DNA of 64,000 nt from an uncultured Clostridia bacterium (GCA_934167495.1 CAKPKP010000002.1:1-64000), one strand, 5' to 3'. Counted from the stretch's first letter, positions 27,479-36,601 are shown. Numbers and translations: made by a program. Notes: a model not told the origin generated them from the letters alone.

Positions 27479-30208
27479 TTATTTTGCATCATACCATGTT
27501 TTTCCAACTTCTAATTCTGCATTTAATGGTACTGACAATTTTATTACATTTTGCATATTAGAAATCAATATTTCTTTTACTTTTTCAAGTTCATCATTTG
27601 GTGTTTCAATTAATAATTCATCATGTATTTGTAATATTATTTTTGCTTTCATGTTGCTATTTTTCAAATCTTTGTAAACATTTATCATAGCTATTTTCAT
27701 TATGTCTGCTGCTGTTCCCTGTATTGGTGTATTCATTGCAGCTCTTTCACCAAATTTTCTAACCATGTAATTTTTTGAAGCAAGCTCAGGAATATATCTT
27801 CTTCTTCCATATAAAGTTTCTATATATCCTTTTTCTTTACTTTCTTCTATAACTTTATCCATATATTCTCTTATACCATGATATTTATCTAAATATTGTT
27901 TTATATACCCAGATGCTTCTTTTCTACTTATTCCTAATTGTTCTGCTAAACCGAAATCACTTATTCCATATACAATTCCAAAGTTAACAGCTTTAGCTTT
28001 TGATCTTAGTTCTTTTGTTACTTCTTCAAGTGGTATGTCAAATACTTTAGAAGCTGCCCACTTGTGTATATCTTCATCATGATTAAATGCTTCTATCATT
28101 ATTTCATCATTTGACATATGTGATAAAACTCTAAGTTCAATTTGAGAATAGTCAGCATCTACAAAAATATTATCTCCTTCAGCTTTAAATACTTTTCTTA
28201 GTTCTTTTCCTAGTTCTGTTCTTGTTGGAATATTTTGCAAATTTGGATCTGTACTACTAATTCTTCCTGTTGCTGTAACTGTTTGGTGGAAAAATGTATG
28301 AATTCTATGAGTACTTTCATTAATAAATGGAATTAAACCATCAACATATGTTGAATTTAATTTCATTATTTTTCTATATTCTAATATTTTCTCTACAATT
28401 GGATGTTCATTTTTTATTTTTTCTAATGATTCTACATCTGTAGAATATCCGCTTTTATTCTTTTTAGATACTGTTAATTTTAATTTTTCAAAAAGAATTT
28501 CACCTAATTGTTTGGTTGAATTTATATTAAATTCTTCTCCAGCTAGATTACATATTTCTTCTTTTAATTCTCCAAGTCTTACTTTTAAAGTTTCGCCAAA
28601 ATTTAATAGTTCTTCTTTATCAATATATATTCCATTATATTGCATTTGAGCTAAAACTTCAGTAAGTGGCATTTCTATATTATTAAACAAGTTTTCCATG
28701 TTTACACTTTTTAATTCTTCTTTTAATTTTGGAACAACATTTTCTATTACATATGCATATATTAAAGATTTATAGTTTTTACTTTCTTTTTCCTCATTTC
28801 CAATTTCAAAAAAATTAAGTTGTTCATTTTTAGAATCGCTTTCGCCAAACTTAGACAAATGTTCAGGTATATCAAAGTTCAAATATTTTAATGCTAATTC
28901 TTCTAAACTATATGCTCCTGACACTGAATTTAGAAGGTATGCAGCAATTTTAGTATCAAAAGCAAAATTTCTTACAAATATATTGTTCTGTTTTAATAGA
29001 ATATAAGTTTTCTTTATATTATGACTATATTTTTTTATTTCATTATTTTCAAATATTGCTTTTAGTTCATTAATATATTTATTAAAATCTACATAATAAC
29101 ATCTATTATCTATTGCTATTCCTATTACCTTAATTTTTTCTTTTATTATAAGCTCTTTATTGTTAGATTCACATGATTCAAAATAAAAGGACATAATCTT
29201 GTTTTTTTCTATTTCATTTATTAACTTTTTCAATTGGTCATCATTGGTTATTTCTACTATCTCTATTTGTGCTTTACTTTCTTCTTGCAAATTCTCTTCA
29301 TGTTCATTGCCTAATTCGTTTTTTAAATCAAATCTTTCTATAAATCTATTAAACCTTAAATCTTTAAATAATTTATAAACCTCTTGTTTATTCCATTCTT
29401 TAATTCTATAATCTTCTAAATTTGTATCAATTGGCGCGTTTACATCTATTGTTCCTAGAGTTTTTGAAAGAAATGCTAATTCCTTATTATTTTCTAGATT
29501 TTCTTTTAGTTTTCCCTTTATATCTTTTGCTTCACCTTTTTCCAATTTTTTATAAAGGTTTTCAATTGTTTTGTAATTTTTAACTAAATTTAAAGCCGTT
29601 TTCTCTCCAACTCCTGGTACGCCTGGAATATTGTCTGAATTATCTCCCATTAATCCTTTTACTTCTATAAGTTCAATTGGCAAAACTCCATATGTTTCAA
29701 TTATTTTATCTTCATTAAAATTATCTGTTTCTGTTTTTCCTGCTTTAGTCCTTGGAATTCTTATAGTTATATTTTTGCTTGCAAGTTGAAAAGAATCTCT
29801 ATCTCCTGTAAGTAAAATTACATTTTTACCTTGTTTTTCTCCGCTTTTAGCAAATGTACCTAAAATATCATCCGCTTCATACCCTTCTTTAACTACAACT
29901 GGTATATTCATTGCTTGTAATACTTGTTTTATAATAGGCATTTGTTGAGCAAGTTCTTCTGGCATTCCTTTTCTATTTGCCTTATATCCATCATACATAA
30001 GATGTCTTTTTGTAGGAGCCTTTAAGTCAAATGAAACCACTAAATATTCTGGTGATACATCTTCTATTAATTTAAACATTATATTTAAGAATCCATATAC
30101 AGCATTAGTATATGTTCCATCTGCTGTTTGAAGCATTTTACTTCCCATTATTCCATAAAAAGCTCTATTTAATATACTATTTCCATCTATAACAACTAAA
30201 TTTTCCAA
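27479..30208 (-). CDS. polA: DNA polymerase I
   Basis: The enzyme fills gaps and removes primers in replication and repair. It has 909 residues. The N-terminal 5'-3' exonuclease domain (about 1-290) contains YEADDILGTFAK and GVPGVGEKTALNL. The central 3'-5' exonuclease-like domain lacks the usual DxE (SFYFESCES instead), so proofreading is probably lost. The polymerase domain has DADYSQIELRVLSHM, GIVYGISDFGLA and QIHDELLIE. I set the start at a TTG (30208) because GGAGG lies 6 bp upstream and the protein then begins MENLVVIDGN, the classical start; an ATG 12 bp upstream overlaps that ribosome site. Confidence 0.95.
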   Translation of the reverse strand: MENLVVIDGNSILNRAFYGIMGSKMLQTADGTYTNAVYGFLNIMFKLIEDVSPEYLVVSFDLKAPTKRHLMYDGYKANRKGMPEELAQQMPIIKQVLQAMNIPVVVKEGYEADDILGTFAKSGEKQGKNVILLTGDRDSFQLASKNITIRIPRTKAGKTETDNFNEDKIIETYGVLPIELIEVKGLMGDNSDNIPGVPGVGEKTALNLVKNYKTIENLYKKLEKGEAKDIKGKLKENLENNKELAFLSKTLGTIDVNAPIDTNLEDYRIKEWNKQEVYKLFKDLRFNRFIERFDLKNELGNEHEENLQEESKAQIEIVEITNDDQLKKLINEIEKNKIMSFYFESCESNNKELIIKEKIKVIGIAIDNRCYYVDFNKYINELKAIFENNEIKKYSHNIKKTYILLKQNNIFVRNFAFDTKIAAYLLNSVSGAYSLEELALKYLNFDIPEHLSKFGESDSKNEQLNFFEIGNEEKESKNYKSLIYAYVIENVVPKLKEELKSVNMENLFNNIEMPLTEVLAQMQYNGIYIDKEELLNFGETLKVRLGELKEEICNLAGEEFNINSTKQLGEILFEKLKLTVSKKNKSGYSTDVESLEKIKNEHPIVEKILEYRKIMKLNSTYVDGLIPFINESTHRIHTFFHQTVTATGRISSTDPNLQNIPTRTELGKELRKVFKAEGDNIFVDADYSQIELRVLSHMSNDEIMIEAFNHDEDIHKWAASKVFDIPLEEVTKELRSKAKAVNFGIVYGISDFGLAEQLGISRKEASGYIKQYLDKYHGIREYMDKVIEESKEKGYIETLYGRRRYIPELASKNYMVRKFGERAAMNTPIQGTAADIMKIAMINVYKDLKNSNMKAKIILQIHDELLIETPNDELEKVKEILISNMQNVIKLSVPLNAELEVGKTWYDAK

Positions 30209-30226
30209 AATAACCTCCATAATTAA

Positions 30227-30937
30227 TTATTTCTCATCTTTTTCTTGCAAGCTTAAAAGTTCTTCATCAGAGAGCTCTCTATAACTTCCCTCAGCTAAGT
30301 CTTCTGGTAACATCAAATTTCCCATTCCTATCCTATGTAATTTTGTTACTTTTGCTTTGCAACATCCAAACATACGCTTTATTTGATGATATCTTCCTTC
30401 TGTAATAATAACTCTTGCTGTGTTTTTGCCTGTTATAATTAGCTTTGCTTTTTTGCACTGAAAATCATTTAATTTTATTCCTTCTGCAAATCTTTTTACC
30501 ATATCCTCTGTAATGTCAATATTTATGGTAACATCATAAACTTTTTTTACATGCTTCTTTGGTGAAAGAATATTATGTGCAAGTTTTCCATCATTTGTAA
30601 TAATCATAAGACCTGTTGTATCCTTGTCCAATCTTCCAGCTGGGAAAAAATCTCTTTTTGAATATTCTTCTGGAAGTAAATCTAATACAGTAAGTGCATT
30701 CTTATCTTCTGTTGATGATATGTAACCTTCTGGCTTGTTTAACATTAAATATGCATATTTTTCTGTGCTTACTTTTTCACCATCTATTTCTATAGCAGTA
30801 TTTTTTTCATCTATTTTCATATCACTTTTTTCTGCGATTTTTCCATTTACTATTATTTTTTTCTTTGCAATTAATTTTTTTACTTCACTTCTTGAATATT
30901 TTCCTTGTGATGCAATTACCTTATCCAGCCTTTCCAT
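30227..30937 (-). CDS. rRNA pseudouridine synthase, RsuA/RluB/E/F family
   Basis: The enzyme isomerises a uridine in ribosomal RNA. It has 236 residues: an N-terminal S4 RNA-binding domain (LDKVIASQGKYSRSEVKKL at 4) and the catalytic domain with GRLDKDTTGLMIITNDG near 101, whose Asp is catalytic, and EGRYHQIKRMFG near 180. The short length favours RsuA/16S-type specificity, but the exact target cannot be assigned. It lies 18 bp upstream of the polA start and 15 bp after mscS. Confidence 0.92.
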   Translation of the reverse strand: MERLDKVIASQGKYSRSEVKKLIAKKKIIVNGKIAEKSDMKIDEKNTAIEIDGEKVSTEKYAYLMLNKPEGYISSTEDKNALTVLDLLPEEYSKRDFFPAGRLDKDTTGLMIITNDGKLAHNILSPKKHVKKVYDVTINIDITEDMVKRFAEGIKLNDFQCKKAKLIITGKNTARVIITEGRYHQIKRMFGCCKAKVTKLHRIGMGNLMLPEDLAEGSYRELSDEELLSLQEKDEK

Positions 30938-30952
30938 TTTATTTCCTCCATT

Positions 30953-31999
30953 TTATGCTCTTAATTCATGAATATCATATGCTGGATATATTAATTTTAC
31001 ATTTTGATGTTCTAAAATAGATAATATTTTTAAGTTTAAATCATTTGCAAATTTCATATATTCATCATAATCTGTAATTGTTGTATATAAATAAATTGTT
31101 AATACCAATCCATCTGATTTTATCTCACTAAAATATACTCTTGCAGTATCATTTATAACATATGGTATATTCTCTAGCTCTTGCTGAATTTTTTGTGTTA
31201 AAGAATCAATTTGCTGTGGCATCATATTTAATGAAACTTTTAATTTAGTTTCAAATCTTCTTTTCTCTATTTTATTCCAATTTATTATATCTGCATCTGC
31301 TATAACAGAATTTGGTATTGTCATTACTGAATTATCAAATTTTCTTAATCTAGTACTTCTGAAAGTTATATTTTCTACTATTCCAGCAGTTCCTTTTACT
31401 TCTATTGAATCTCCTATTTCAAAAGGTTTATCAAGTGTTATAGATAATCCGCCCAAAATACTTTTAGCAAAATCTTGAGCAGCAAGTGCAATAACAACAC
31501 TTCCTATTCCAAGGCCTGTTACTAAACCACTTAAATCATATCCTAACTCTGATATAAATATAAAAGCACCTATTATATATATTATTCCTCTTGCAAATTT
31601 TACTATAACTTTTATTGTATTGTCGTTTTTTATATTTTTATTTTCTTTTATTTTATTGAATATTTTTGAATTTGGTTCTATTAAAAATGCTATAATTTTT
31701 GTTATATTATAAATAAGAATTAACTTAAATATTTTTGTAATTATTGCTGTAATATCTGCTGATAAATTTAAAATTCTTAAAGATATATATATACCTGTTA
31801 TAATCCATACAAATTTTAAAGATTTATATATATTAGATTTTTTTGTTCCTTTTTCAACTTTTATTTTAAATATTCTCATAATTAATTTTGCAAAGCCTGA
31901 ACTAATTAATATAAATAATATTAATATCCCTAGTGCAATTGCTAAATCCATTGGTTGATTTGCTTTTATTGTTTGTATAATTTCTTCTACTTTTTCCAC
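30953..31999 (-). CDS. Small-conductance mechanosensitive channel (MscS family)
   Basis: The inner-membrane channel opens on turgor increase and releases solutes. The 348-residue protein has TM segments near 17-40, 68-90 and 130-155. The pore helix/beta junction GLVTGLGIGSVVIALAAQD lies near 162-180, followed by the cytoplasmic beta domain (KPFEIGDSIEV near 193) and an alpha/beta C terminus. It is the first gene of the leftward run leading to polA and recG. Confidence 0.92.
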   Translation of the reverse strand: MEKVEEIIQTIKANQPMDLAIALGILILFILISSGFAKLIMRIFKIKVEKGTKKSNIYKSLKFVWIITGIYISLRILNLSADITAIITKIFKLILIYNITKIIAFLIEPNSKIFNKIKENKNIKNDNTIKVIVKFARGIIYIIGAFIFISELGYDLSGLVTGLGIGSVVIALAAQDFAKSILGGLSITLDKPFEIGDSIEVKGTAGIVENITFRSTRLRKFDNSVMTIPNSVIADADIINWNKIEKRRFETKLKVSLNMMPQQIDSLTQKIQQELENIPYVINDTARVYFSEIKSDGLVLTIYLYTTITDYDEYMKFANDLNLKILSILEHQNVKLIYPAYDIHELRA

Positions 32000-32114
32000 T
32001 ATTTTGCCTCCGTTAAATTATTTTTATAAGCAAATTTACTATATCACATAATATAAAAATTTGCTATATTTCACATAAATTTTATAAAAGATTTAACAAA
32101 ATGATAATTTAAGA

Positions 32115-32260
32115 AAAGAGTATATGTATATTAATAATTAAACCCTTGCTGTCGCAATCTTCAATTATAAATAAATAATATGACGATTGCTCCATTTCGC
32201 ACTCGCTTTGCTCGTTTGATCGCTTACGCGGGTTTTTATATTAATATACATATACTCTTT
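32115..32260. repeat. Hairpin element with 22-bp perfect terminal inverted repeats
   Basis: Arms at 32115-32136 (AAAGAGTATATGTATATTAA...) and 32239-32260 are perfect inverted repeats, extended inward by AAACCC (32140-32145) and GGGTTT (32230-32235). The central part is unusually GC-rich for this genome (TTTCGCACTCGCTTTGCTCG near 32195) and carries no reading frame of note. It looks like a small MITE-like or structured element. It ends one base before composite repeat copy R3. Together they fill most of the mscS to anti-sigma gap (32000-32456). Confidence 0.75.
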
Positions 32261-32261
32261 A

Positions 32262-32410
32262 TAGAACAAAAGCGGACATTAATAACTTTTGCACTTATTA
32301 AAACATTTTGAAGTCCGCGTCTTTGTTCGTGTGTGAAATTTGCATATAGAAAATTTCTATACAAAGTATTTATCTAATATGAAATTCAAAAAAATTTCTT
32401 ATTAAATAAA
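32262..32410 (+). repeat. Composite palindromic repeat, copy R3 (type B hairpin 1)
   Basis: Hairpin 1 is almost identical to R1 (GAACAAAAGCGGAC with GTCCGCGTCTTTGTTC). Hairpin 2 is degenerate (GAAATTTGC/GAAAATTTC), and hairpin 3 is diverged (ATCTAATATGAAATTC with AATTTCTTATTAAAT). Confidence 0.85.
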
Positions 32411-32416
32411 AAAATA

Positions 32417-32452
32417 CAATACACCTTCTTAAAAATATAAGAAGGTGTATTG
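32417..32452 (-). terminator. Terminator after the first anti-sigma gene
   Basis: CAATACACCTTCTT pairs perfectly with AAGAAGGTGTATTG. On the minus strand a TATTTTTTT tract follows. It starts 5 bp after the stop codon. Confidence 0.9.
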
Positions 32453-32456
32453 CTTT

Positions 32457-33566
32457 TTATCTTTTTAATTTTAATATAATTTCTTTATCCTTATTTGTAA
32501 AAATATGTACTGTTATTTCATCTGTTGCATCATATTGTGTTAAATTAAATGTAGCTTTATAATCAGTTATTGTATTTTCTTCTTCATTTGTAATACTATA
32601 TCCACCATCTCCATCGCTTCTTTGTGAAGTTTCGAATTTCTTTCCGTCTGATGTTTCAACATATTCTTTTTGAAGAGCTATCATATGTTCTATGCTTATA
32701 TTATCATAATTATGTAAAGCATTATAATCTACCATATCTGTTTTGATTTTTGGAATATATAATTTTAATGCTGTATTAGATAATGTTGCTGTAACCTCAT
32801 TTAAATTTATACCACTTTCATTACACTCAACGGCTCTGTAAATAGTAGTAGTTCTATTATAAAATTCTGCAGGGACATCTATTTCAAAATGCCAGTCTCC
32901 TTCGTACTCTTTATTTACATCATTCATACTTTTTCTATCTACTAATTTACTAAATGTAACTGTAAGATGCTTACTTTTAGGAAAAGCCGTATTACTGCCC
33001 GTTGCAGATACTGAAATTGTAAATTCATTATTATTTTTTTCATTAGATAAAATGCTATATGAACCCATATATGCTTTTTCTCTAAATTCTTCCTCAGTGT
33101 CATATTTAATATCATGAGTATTAAACACTGTTGCTCCTGTCTCATCAACAATATTTAACTCTGCAATATCTATGCTTGAGAAATCTTTAATATCATATTT
33201 ATCATCTAATTTTACATTAAAGTTCATACAAAAATTAAAATCATCCATCATCATTGAATCAACACTTATATCAATTCCATCTGCTTTTTGAGATTCAGTT
33301 TTTACCTCTGTAACATATCCATTATTTATTGCTATATCAACGCCTTCACTTGTGTTTGTTCCAAACATATTCTTAACAAAGTTTCCTATATCTTTTGCAA
33401 ATACCACTCCTGTTAGAGAAACAATTGCTACAGATGCTACTGCAACAGATTTAAATATACTTTTTTTATTTTTTATCATTTCTACATTCTCCTCCTTATT
33501 AAAGTTGGATATAGATATCTTTAGTTTCACATTCTCTAAAATTCTTTCATTTAATCTATCCTTCAA
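32457..33566 (-). CDS. DUF4179-type membrane anti-sigma factor
   Basis: The 369-residue protein has a short cytoplasmic N terminus (about 1-33), a TM helix near 36-56 (SVAVASVAIVSLTGVVFA) and a large extracytoplasmic domain resembling DUF4179. Its start overlaps the end of the ECF sigma gene by 11 bp, the arrangement of sigma/anti-sigma pairs. The predicted role is to hold the upstream sigma factor at the membrane until an envelope signal arrives. A purine-rich site before an internal ATG (Met 30) could allow a shorter product, but the N-terminal segment is shared with the neighbouring paralogue and is probably real. Confidence 0.8.
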   Translation of the reverse strand: MKDRLNERILENVKLKISISNFNKEENVEMIKNKKSIFKSVAVASVAIVSLTGVVFAKDIGNFVKNMFGTNTSEGVDIAINNGYVTEVKTESQKADGIDISVDSMMMDDFNFCMNFNVKLDDKYDIKDFSSIDIAELNIVDETGATVFNTHDIKYDTEEEFREKAYMGSYSILSNEKNNNEFTISVSATGSNTAFPKSKHLTVTFSKLVDRKSMNDVNKEYEGDWHFEIDVPAEFYNRTTTIYRAVECNESGINLNEVTATLSNTALKLYIPKIKTDMVDYNALHNYDNISIEHMIALQKEYVETSDGKKFETSQRSDGDGGYSITNEEENTITDYKATFNLTQYDATDEITVHIFTNKDKEIILKLKR

Positions 33567-34110
33567 AACTATACCCTCCTTTTTCTAATTCTTTTTTTAT
33601 TTTCTTTCGTATTCTATACAGTCTAGTTTTTATATTAAACTCTGAACAATTTAATATACTGGCAATTTCTTTAATTTTTCTTCCAGAATAATAGTACAAA
33701 TTAAAAATCATTGTATCATCATCTTTCATTTTTCTTAATTCTTTTTCTATAATGGATACCTTATCTCTTTCTTCATAAATCATATCTATTTGATTAATGT
33801 CATAAATTGTACTTGAATAGTCTGATATATCTTTTTCAAATGTAATTTTTCTACATTTTTCTTTTACTAAGTTTTTAGCTATTCCAGCCAAATATGAACT
33901 CATAAACTTTTCATTTTTCAGTTTATCTTTGTTCTTCCATAAAATAAAAAATGTATCAGAAATTATTTCTTCAATATCTTCATTTGTAAGTCTTGAAAAA
34001 GATATGTTTTCTATTACTTTATATATGTATCCACTATATTCATCTACAATTTTTTCTAAATTCAATTCATTATTTTCCTTATATTTTCCTATTTCATTTT
34101 GTTTTTTCAA
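33556..34110 (-). CDS. ECF-type RNA polymerase sigma factor (module 1)
   Basis: The 184-residue sigma-70 family protein has region 2 with EEIISDTFFILWKN near 46 and region 4 with an HTH ending SEFNIKTRLYRIRKKIK near 155. It is a close paralogue of the sigma gene at 35998. It overlaps its anti-sigma gene by 11 bp. It is likely autoregulated from the promoter motif at 34135-34181. The target regulon is unknown, though hsp20 lies next to it. Confidence 0.88.
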   Translation of the reverse strand: MKKQNEIGKYKENNELNLEKIVDEYSGYIYKVIENISFSRLTNEDIEEIISDTFFILWKNKDKLKNEKFMSSYLAGIAKNLVKEKCRKITFEKDISDYSSTIYDINQIDMIYEERDKVSIIEKELRKMKDDDTMIFNLYYYSGRKIKEIASILNCSEFNIKTRLYRIRKKIKKELEKGGYSFEG

Positions 34111-34134
34111 TTTAGATCTAAACTCCTTTTCTTA

Positions 34135-34181
34135 AAGATATCTTACACCTATATATTGATAAAAAAAAGAAAAAGGTAACA
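34135..34181 (-). promoter_or_regulatory. Probable autoregulated sigma promoter with AAGATATCTT palindrome (module 1)
   Basis: On the minus strand TGTTACCTTTT is followed after 26 bp by GTGTAAGATATCTT. The same two blocks with the identical 26-bp spacing precede the second sigma gene. TGTTACC is a plausible ECF -35, with an AT-rich -10 about 16 bp later. Confidence 0.6.
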
Positions 34182-34254
34182 GAATTTTTTAAATATTATC
34201 TTTAATGTTACTATTTAAAAGTATTTTCCATGTTTTGTGATTTTTTTGTGAATT

Positions 34255-34296
34255 TTAGCACTCTAGTATTGACTTTGCTAATTATAGATGTATAAT
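34255..34296 (+). promoter_or_regulatory. CIRCE-like HrcA operator overlapping the hsp20 promoter
   Basis: TTAGCACTC (34255-34263), nine bases, then CTTTGCTAA (34273-34281) match CIRCE with a perfect left arm and six of nine matches in the right arm. TTGACT (34269-34274) and TATAAT (34291-34296), 16 bp apart, form a promoter whose -35 is covered by the operator. HrcA repression and heat induction of hsp20 follow. Confidence 0.7.
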
Positions 34297-34389
34297 AAAT
34301 TCATAAAAAGTTAATAATACTTTTTAGATTATGTGCTAACAAATATATAAGGTCAACACATAAAAAATATATTTAAGGAGTTGATTATT

Positions 34390-34818
34390 ATGATGATGTT
34401 ACCAAGAAGAAAACATGATTTTGATTTGTTAGACGATATGTTTACAGATCAATTTTTCACAAATTTAGGTGAGAACACTTTGATGAAGACAGATATTAAA
34501 GAAAAAAACGATAAGTATATAATTGATATAGACTTACCAGGATATGAAAAAGAAGATATTAAAATAGAAATTGAAAATGGATATTTAATGGTTCATGCAA
34601 AAACAAATCAAAATAAAGAAGAAAAAGAAGAAGGAAAATATGTACGTAAAGAAAGATATATGGGAGAATGTTCAAGAAGCTTTTATATAGGTGAAGATAT
34701 AAAAGAAGAAGAAATTAAGGCAAGTTTCAAAAACGGTATGTTAAAGCTTGAAATACCTAAAAAAGATGAAACAAAAACATTACCAGAAAGTAAAAAATAT
34801 ATTCCAATAGATGATTAA
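34390..34818 (+). CDS. Small heat shock protein Hsp20
   Basis: This is an ATP-independent holdase chaperone of 142 residues. The alpha-crystallin domain (about 35-130) has IDIDLPGYEKEDIKIEIENG near 45 and the family signature FKNGMLKLEIPK near 116. A short C-terminal extension includes YIPID, an IxI-like variant. The start at 34390 is set by AAGGAG 9 bp upstream. It sits alone, facing away from the sigma module, with a CIRCE-like promoter and a terminator. Confidence 0.95.
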   Translation: MMMLPRRKHDFDLLDDMFTDQFFTNLGENTLMKTDIKEKNDKYIIDIDLPGYEKEDIKIEIENGYLMVHAKTNQNKEEKEEGKYVRKERYMGECSRSFYIGEDIKEEEIKASFKNGMLKLEIPKKDETKTLPESKKYIPIDD

Positions 34819-34831
34819 TTTCATCTCCTCT

Positions 34832-34869
34832 AAAAAAATAAGGGACTTTTTTACAGCCCCTTATTTTTT
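34832..34869 (+). terminator. Terminator after hsp20
   Basis: AAAAAATAAGGG pairs with CCCTTATTTTTT, giving a T-rich 3' side. It can also serve the convergent anti-sigma gene. A 14-base fragment, GTGTGAAATTTGCG, just after it matches hairpin 2 of the composite repeat. Confidence 0.9.
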
Positions 34870-34904
34870 GGTGTGAAATTTGCGTTCCCTTTTCAATTTT
34901 TTAT

Positions 34905-35996
34905 TTAAATATCTATCATACTTTTATACTCCATTGTTTGTCCGCCTATTATTTCGCCTGTTGTACAATCTACAAAATAACTATATTTTCCTCTTGTATA
35001 TCTAAGTTTAATATCATCAAATTCATCTTTATATGTTATTACAACAACCCATGCATTTCTTACTCTAGGTTCAACTTCATAATATATTCTTTCAGAAGAA
35101 TTATATATTTCATTATAATAAGCTTCTTTATCAATTTTCCTTTTATATGCTTCAACATTTACTTTCACAATCTTTTGTTCTACTTTTATACTTTCTATTT
35201 CCATATTTTCTACTTCTCTATCTTCTGCAATTGCTATATTTTTAGCTTGTTCTTCGGTTATTATTATTTCATTATTATCAAATTTTACATTCTCAATGCT
35301 TAATGCCCCCAATCTTTCAGTGTTTGATTCAATACTTATTAAAATTACCTCAAAAGGATTATATCTTTCACCATATTTCTTTGAATATATAATGGTAACA
35401 TTCTCTCCTTCTTCTGGATCTGTTTCTAAAGCATTATTTACTAAAACATCAGCTATTTCGTATTCTCCACTTTGGAAACCAAATAACTTATAATATTCAT
35501 TGGCTTTTTTGATAGCTTCTGCTTTAGATATAGTAGTAGTATAATTTCTCCTACTATTATCTGATATATTAAAGAATATAGCATTTTTTCCATCTATTGA
35601 AATTAAATATTCATCTTCTGTTATAAATCTATATATAATTTTATTTGAATCTGCTTCTTTATAATGATCTGTTCCTACTATATTTGTATTAAATCCAATT
35701 TGATTTAATTTTTGTATAGCTATTTCTTTTGCTTCATTTTCTGTAATATTTTCAATTTTTGATTCTTGTGTTATTTCCATTATAGCAGTTCCTATTTTTC
35801 TTGGTTCTTTCCATATATTTTCGTAAATTTTACTTCCTGCAAAAGCAACTCCTGTTAATGATGCAAATATGCAAGCAGCTATTCCTATATTTTTAAATAT
35901 TATTTTCTTTTTATTACTCATAGCTATTCTCTCCTCTTCTTTTATTTTAGATATAGCTATTTTTAAATTTAACTTTTTCTTTATTTCATCATTCAT
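34905..35996 (-). CDS. Membrane anti-sigma-like protein with PepSY-like repeats
   Basis: The 363-residue protein has a cytoplasmic N terminus (1-31) similar to that of the 32457 protein and a TM helix near 33-52 (IGIAACIFASLTGVAFAG). Its extracytoplasmic part contains two PepSY/YcdB-like segments, NITENEAKEIAIQKLNQIG near 96 and TEEQAKNIAIAEDREVEN near 252, and ends in YFVDCTTGEIIGG. It starts 1 bp after the sigma gene at 35998, whose last codons provide GGAGG. The predicted role is to sequester that sigma factor; the sensory domain differs from module 1. Confidence 0.75.
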   Translation of the reverse strand: MNDEIKKKLNLKIAISKIKEEERIAMSNKKKIIFKNIGIAACIFASLTGVAFAGSKIYENIWKEPRKIGTAIMEITQESKIENITENEAKEIAIQKLNQIGFNTNIVGTDHYKEADSNKIIYRFITEDEYLISIDGKNAIFFNISDNSRRNYTTTISKAEAIKKANEYYKLFGFQSGEYEIADVLVNNALETDPEEGENVTIIYSKKYGERYNPFEVILISIESNTERLGALSIENVKFDNNEIIITEEQAKNIAIAEDREVENMEIESIKVEQKIVKVNVEAYKRKIDKEAYYNEIYNSSERIYYEVEPRVRNAWVVVITYKDEFDDIKLRYTRGKYSYFVDCTTGEIIGGQTMEYKSMIDI

Positions 35997-35997
35997 A

Positions 35998-36537
35998 TTA
36001 AAATCCTCCCAGTTTTAATTCATTTCTTATTTTCTTTCGTATCCTATGTAATCTTGTTTTTACATTTACTTCCGATATTTTTAATTTTTTAGCTATATCT
36101 TTTATTGATTCAGCAGAATAATAGAACATATTCATAATTTTAAAATCAATTTCTTTTAATCCTTTTATTCTCTTTGATATTTGATTTATTTCTTCTAAAT
36201 CTTCTAAATAATTATCTATATTTGAATATTTTAATATGTTTTCACAATCTTCTATATCAACAGTTTCTTTTATTGAGTTTATTTTATTTTTTGTTAAATT
36301 TCTAGTAATTCCTGCAATATAAGAACTTAAAGAATTAATATTGTAATTTTCTGTATATTTTTTCCATAAAATCAAAAATGTATCTGATATAATTTCTTCT
36401 TTGTCTTCTTCAGTTAACTTATTATAATTCATATTTTGTATTATAGTTCTTACATATGGTATATAATCGTCTACAATTCTGTTTAAATCAATATTTCCAT
36501 TAATGATATATTTTTCTAATTTATTATTTTCTTCCAA
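35998..36537 (-). CDS. ECF-type RNA polymerase sigma factor (module 2)
   Basis: The 179-residue paralogue of the 33556 sigma factor shares EEIISDTFLILWKK near 45, SSYIAGITRNLTKN near 66 and the C-terminal SEVNVKTRLHRIRKKIRNEL. It is followed directly by its membrane partner. Tandem paralogous modules with different sensor domains suggest duplication and divergence of signal input. Its promoter shares the module 1 motif. Confidence 0.88.
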   Translation of the reverse strand: MEENNKLEKYIINGNIDLNRIVDDYIPYVRTIIQNMNYNKLTEEDKEEIISDTFLILWKKYTENYNINSLSSYIAGITRNLTKNKINSIKETVDIEDCENILKYSNIDNYLEDLEEINQISKRIKGLKEIDFKIMNMFYYSAESIKDIAKKLKISEVNVKTRLHRIRKKIRNELKLGGF

Positions 36538-36554
36538 AATCTATGCTCCTTTAT

Positions 36555-36601
36555 AAGATATCTTACACTTTTATAGTATCATAATAATACAAAAGGTTAC
36601 A
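36555..36601 (-). promoter_or_regulatory. Probable autoregulated sigma promoter with AAGATATCTT palindrome (module 2)
   Basis: On the minus strand TGTAACCTTTT is followed after 26 bp by GTGTAAGATATCTTA, matching the module 1 promoter in sequence and spacing. TACTAT, 16 bp after TGTAACC, is a possible -10. Confidence 0.6.

Noticed and set aside
32140..32235. Small coding gene in the GC-rich core of the 22-bp inverted-repeat element
   Set aside because: No open frame with a ribosome site; base pairing explains the structure better.
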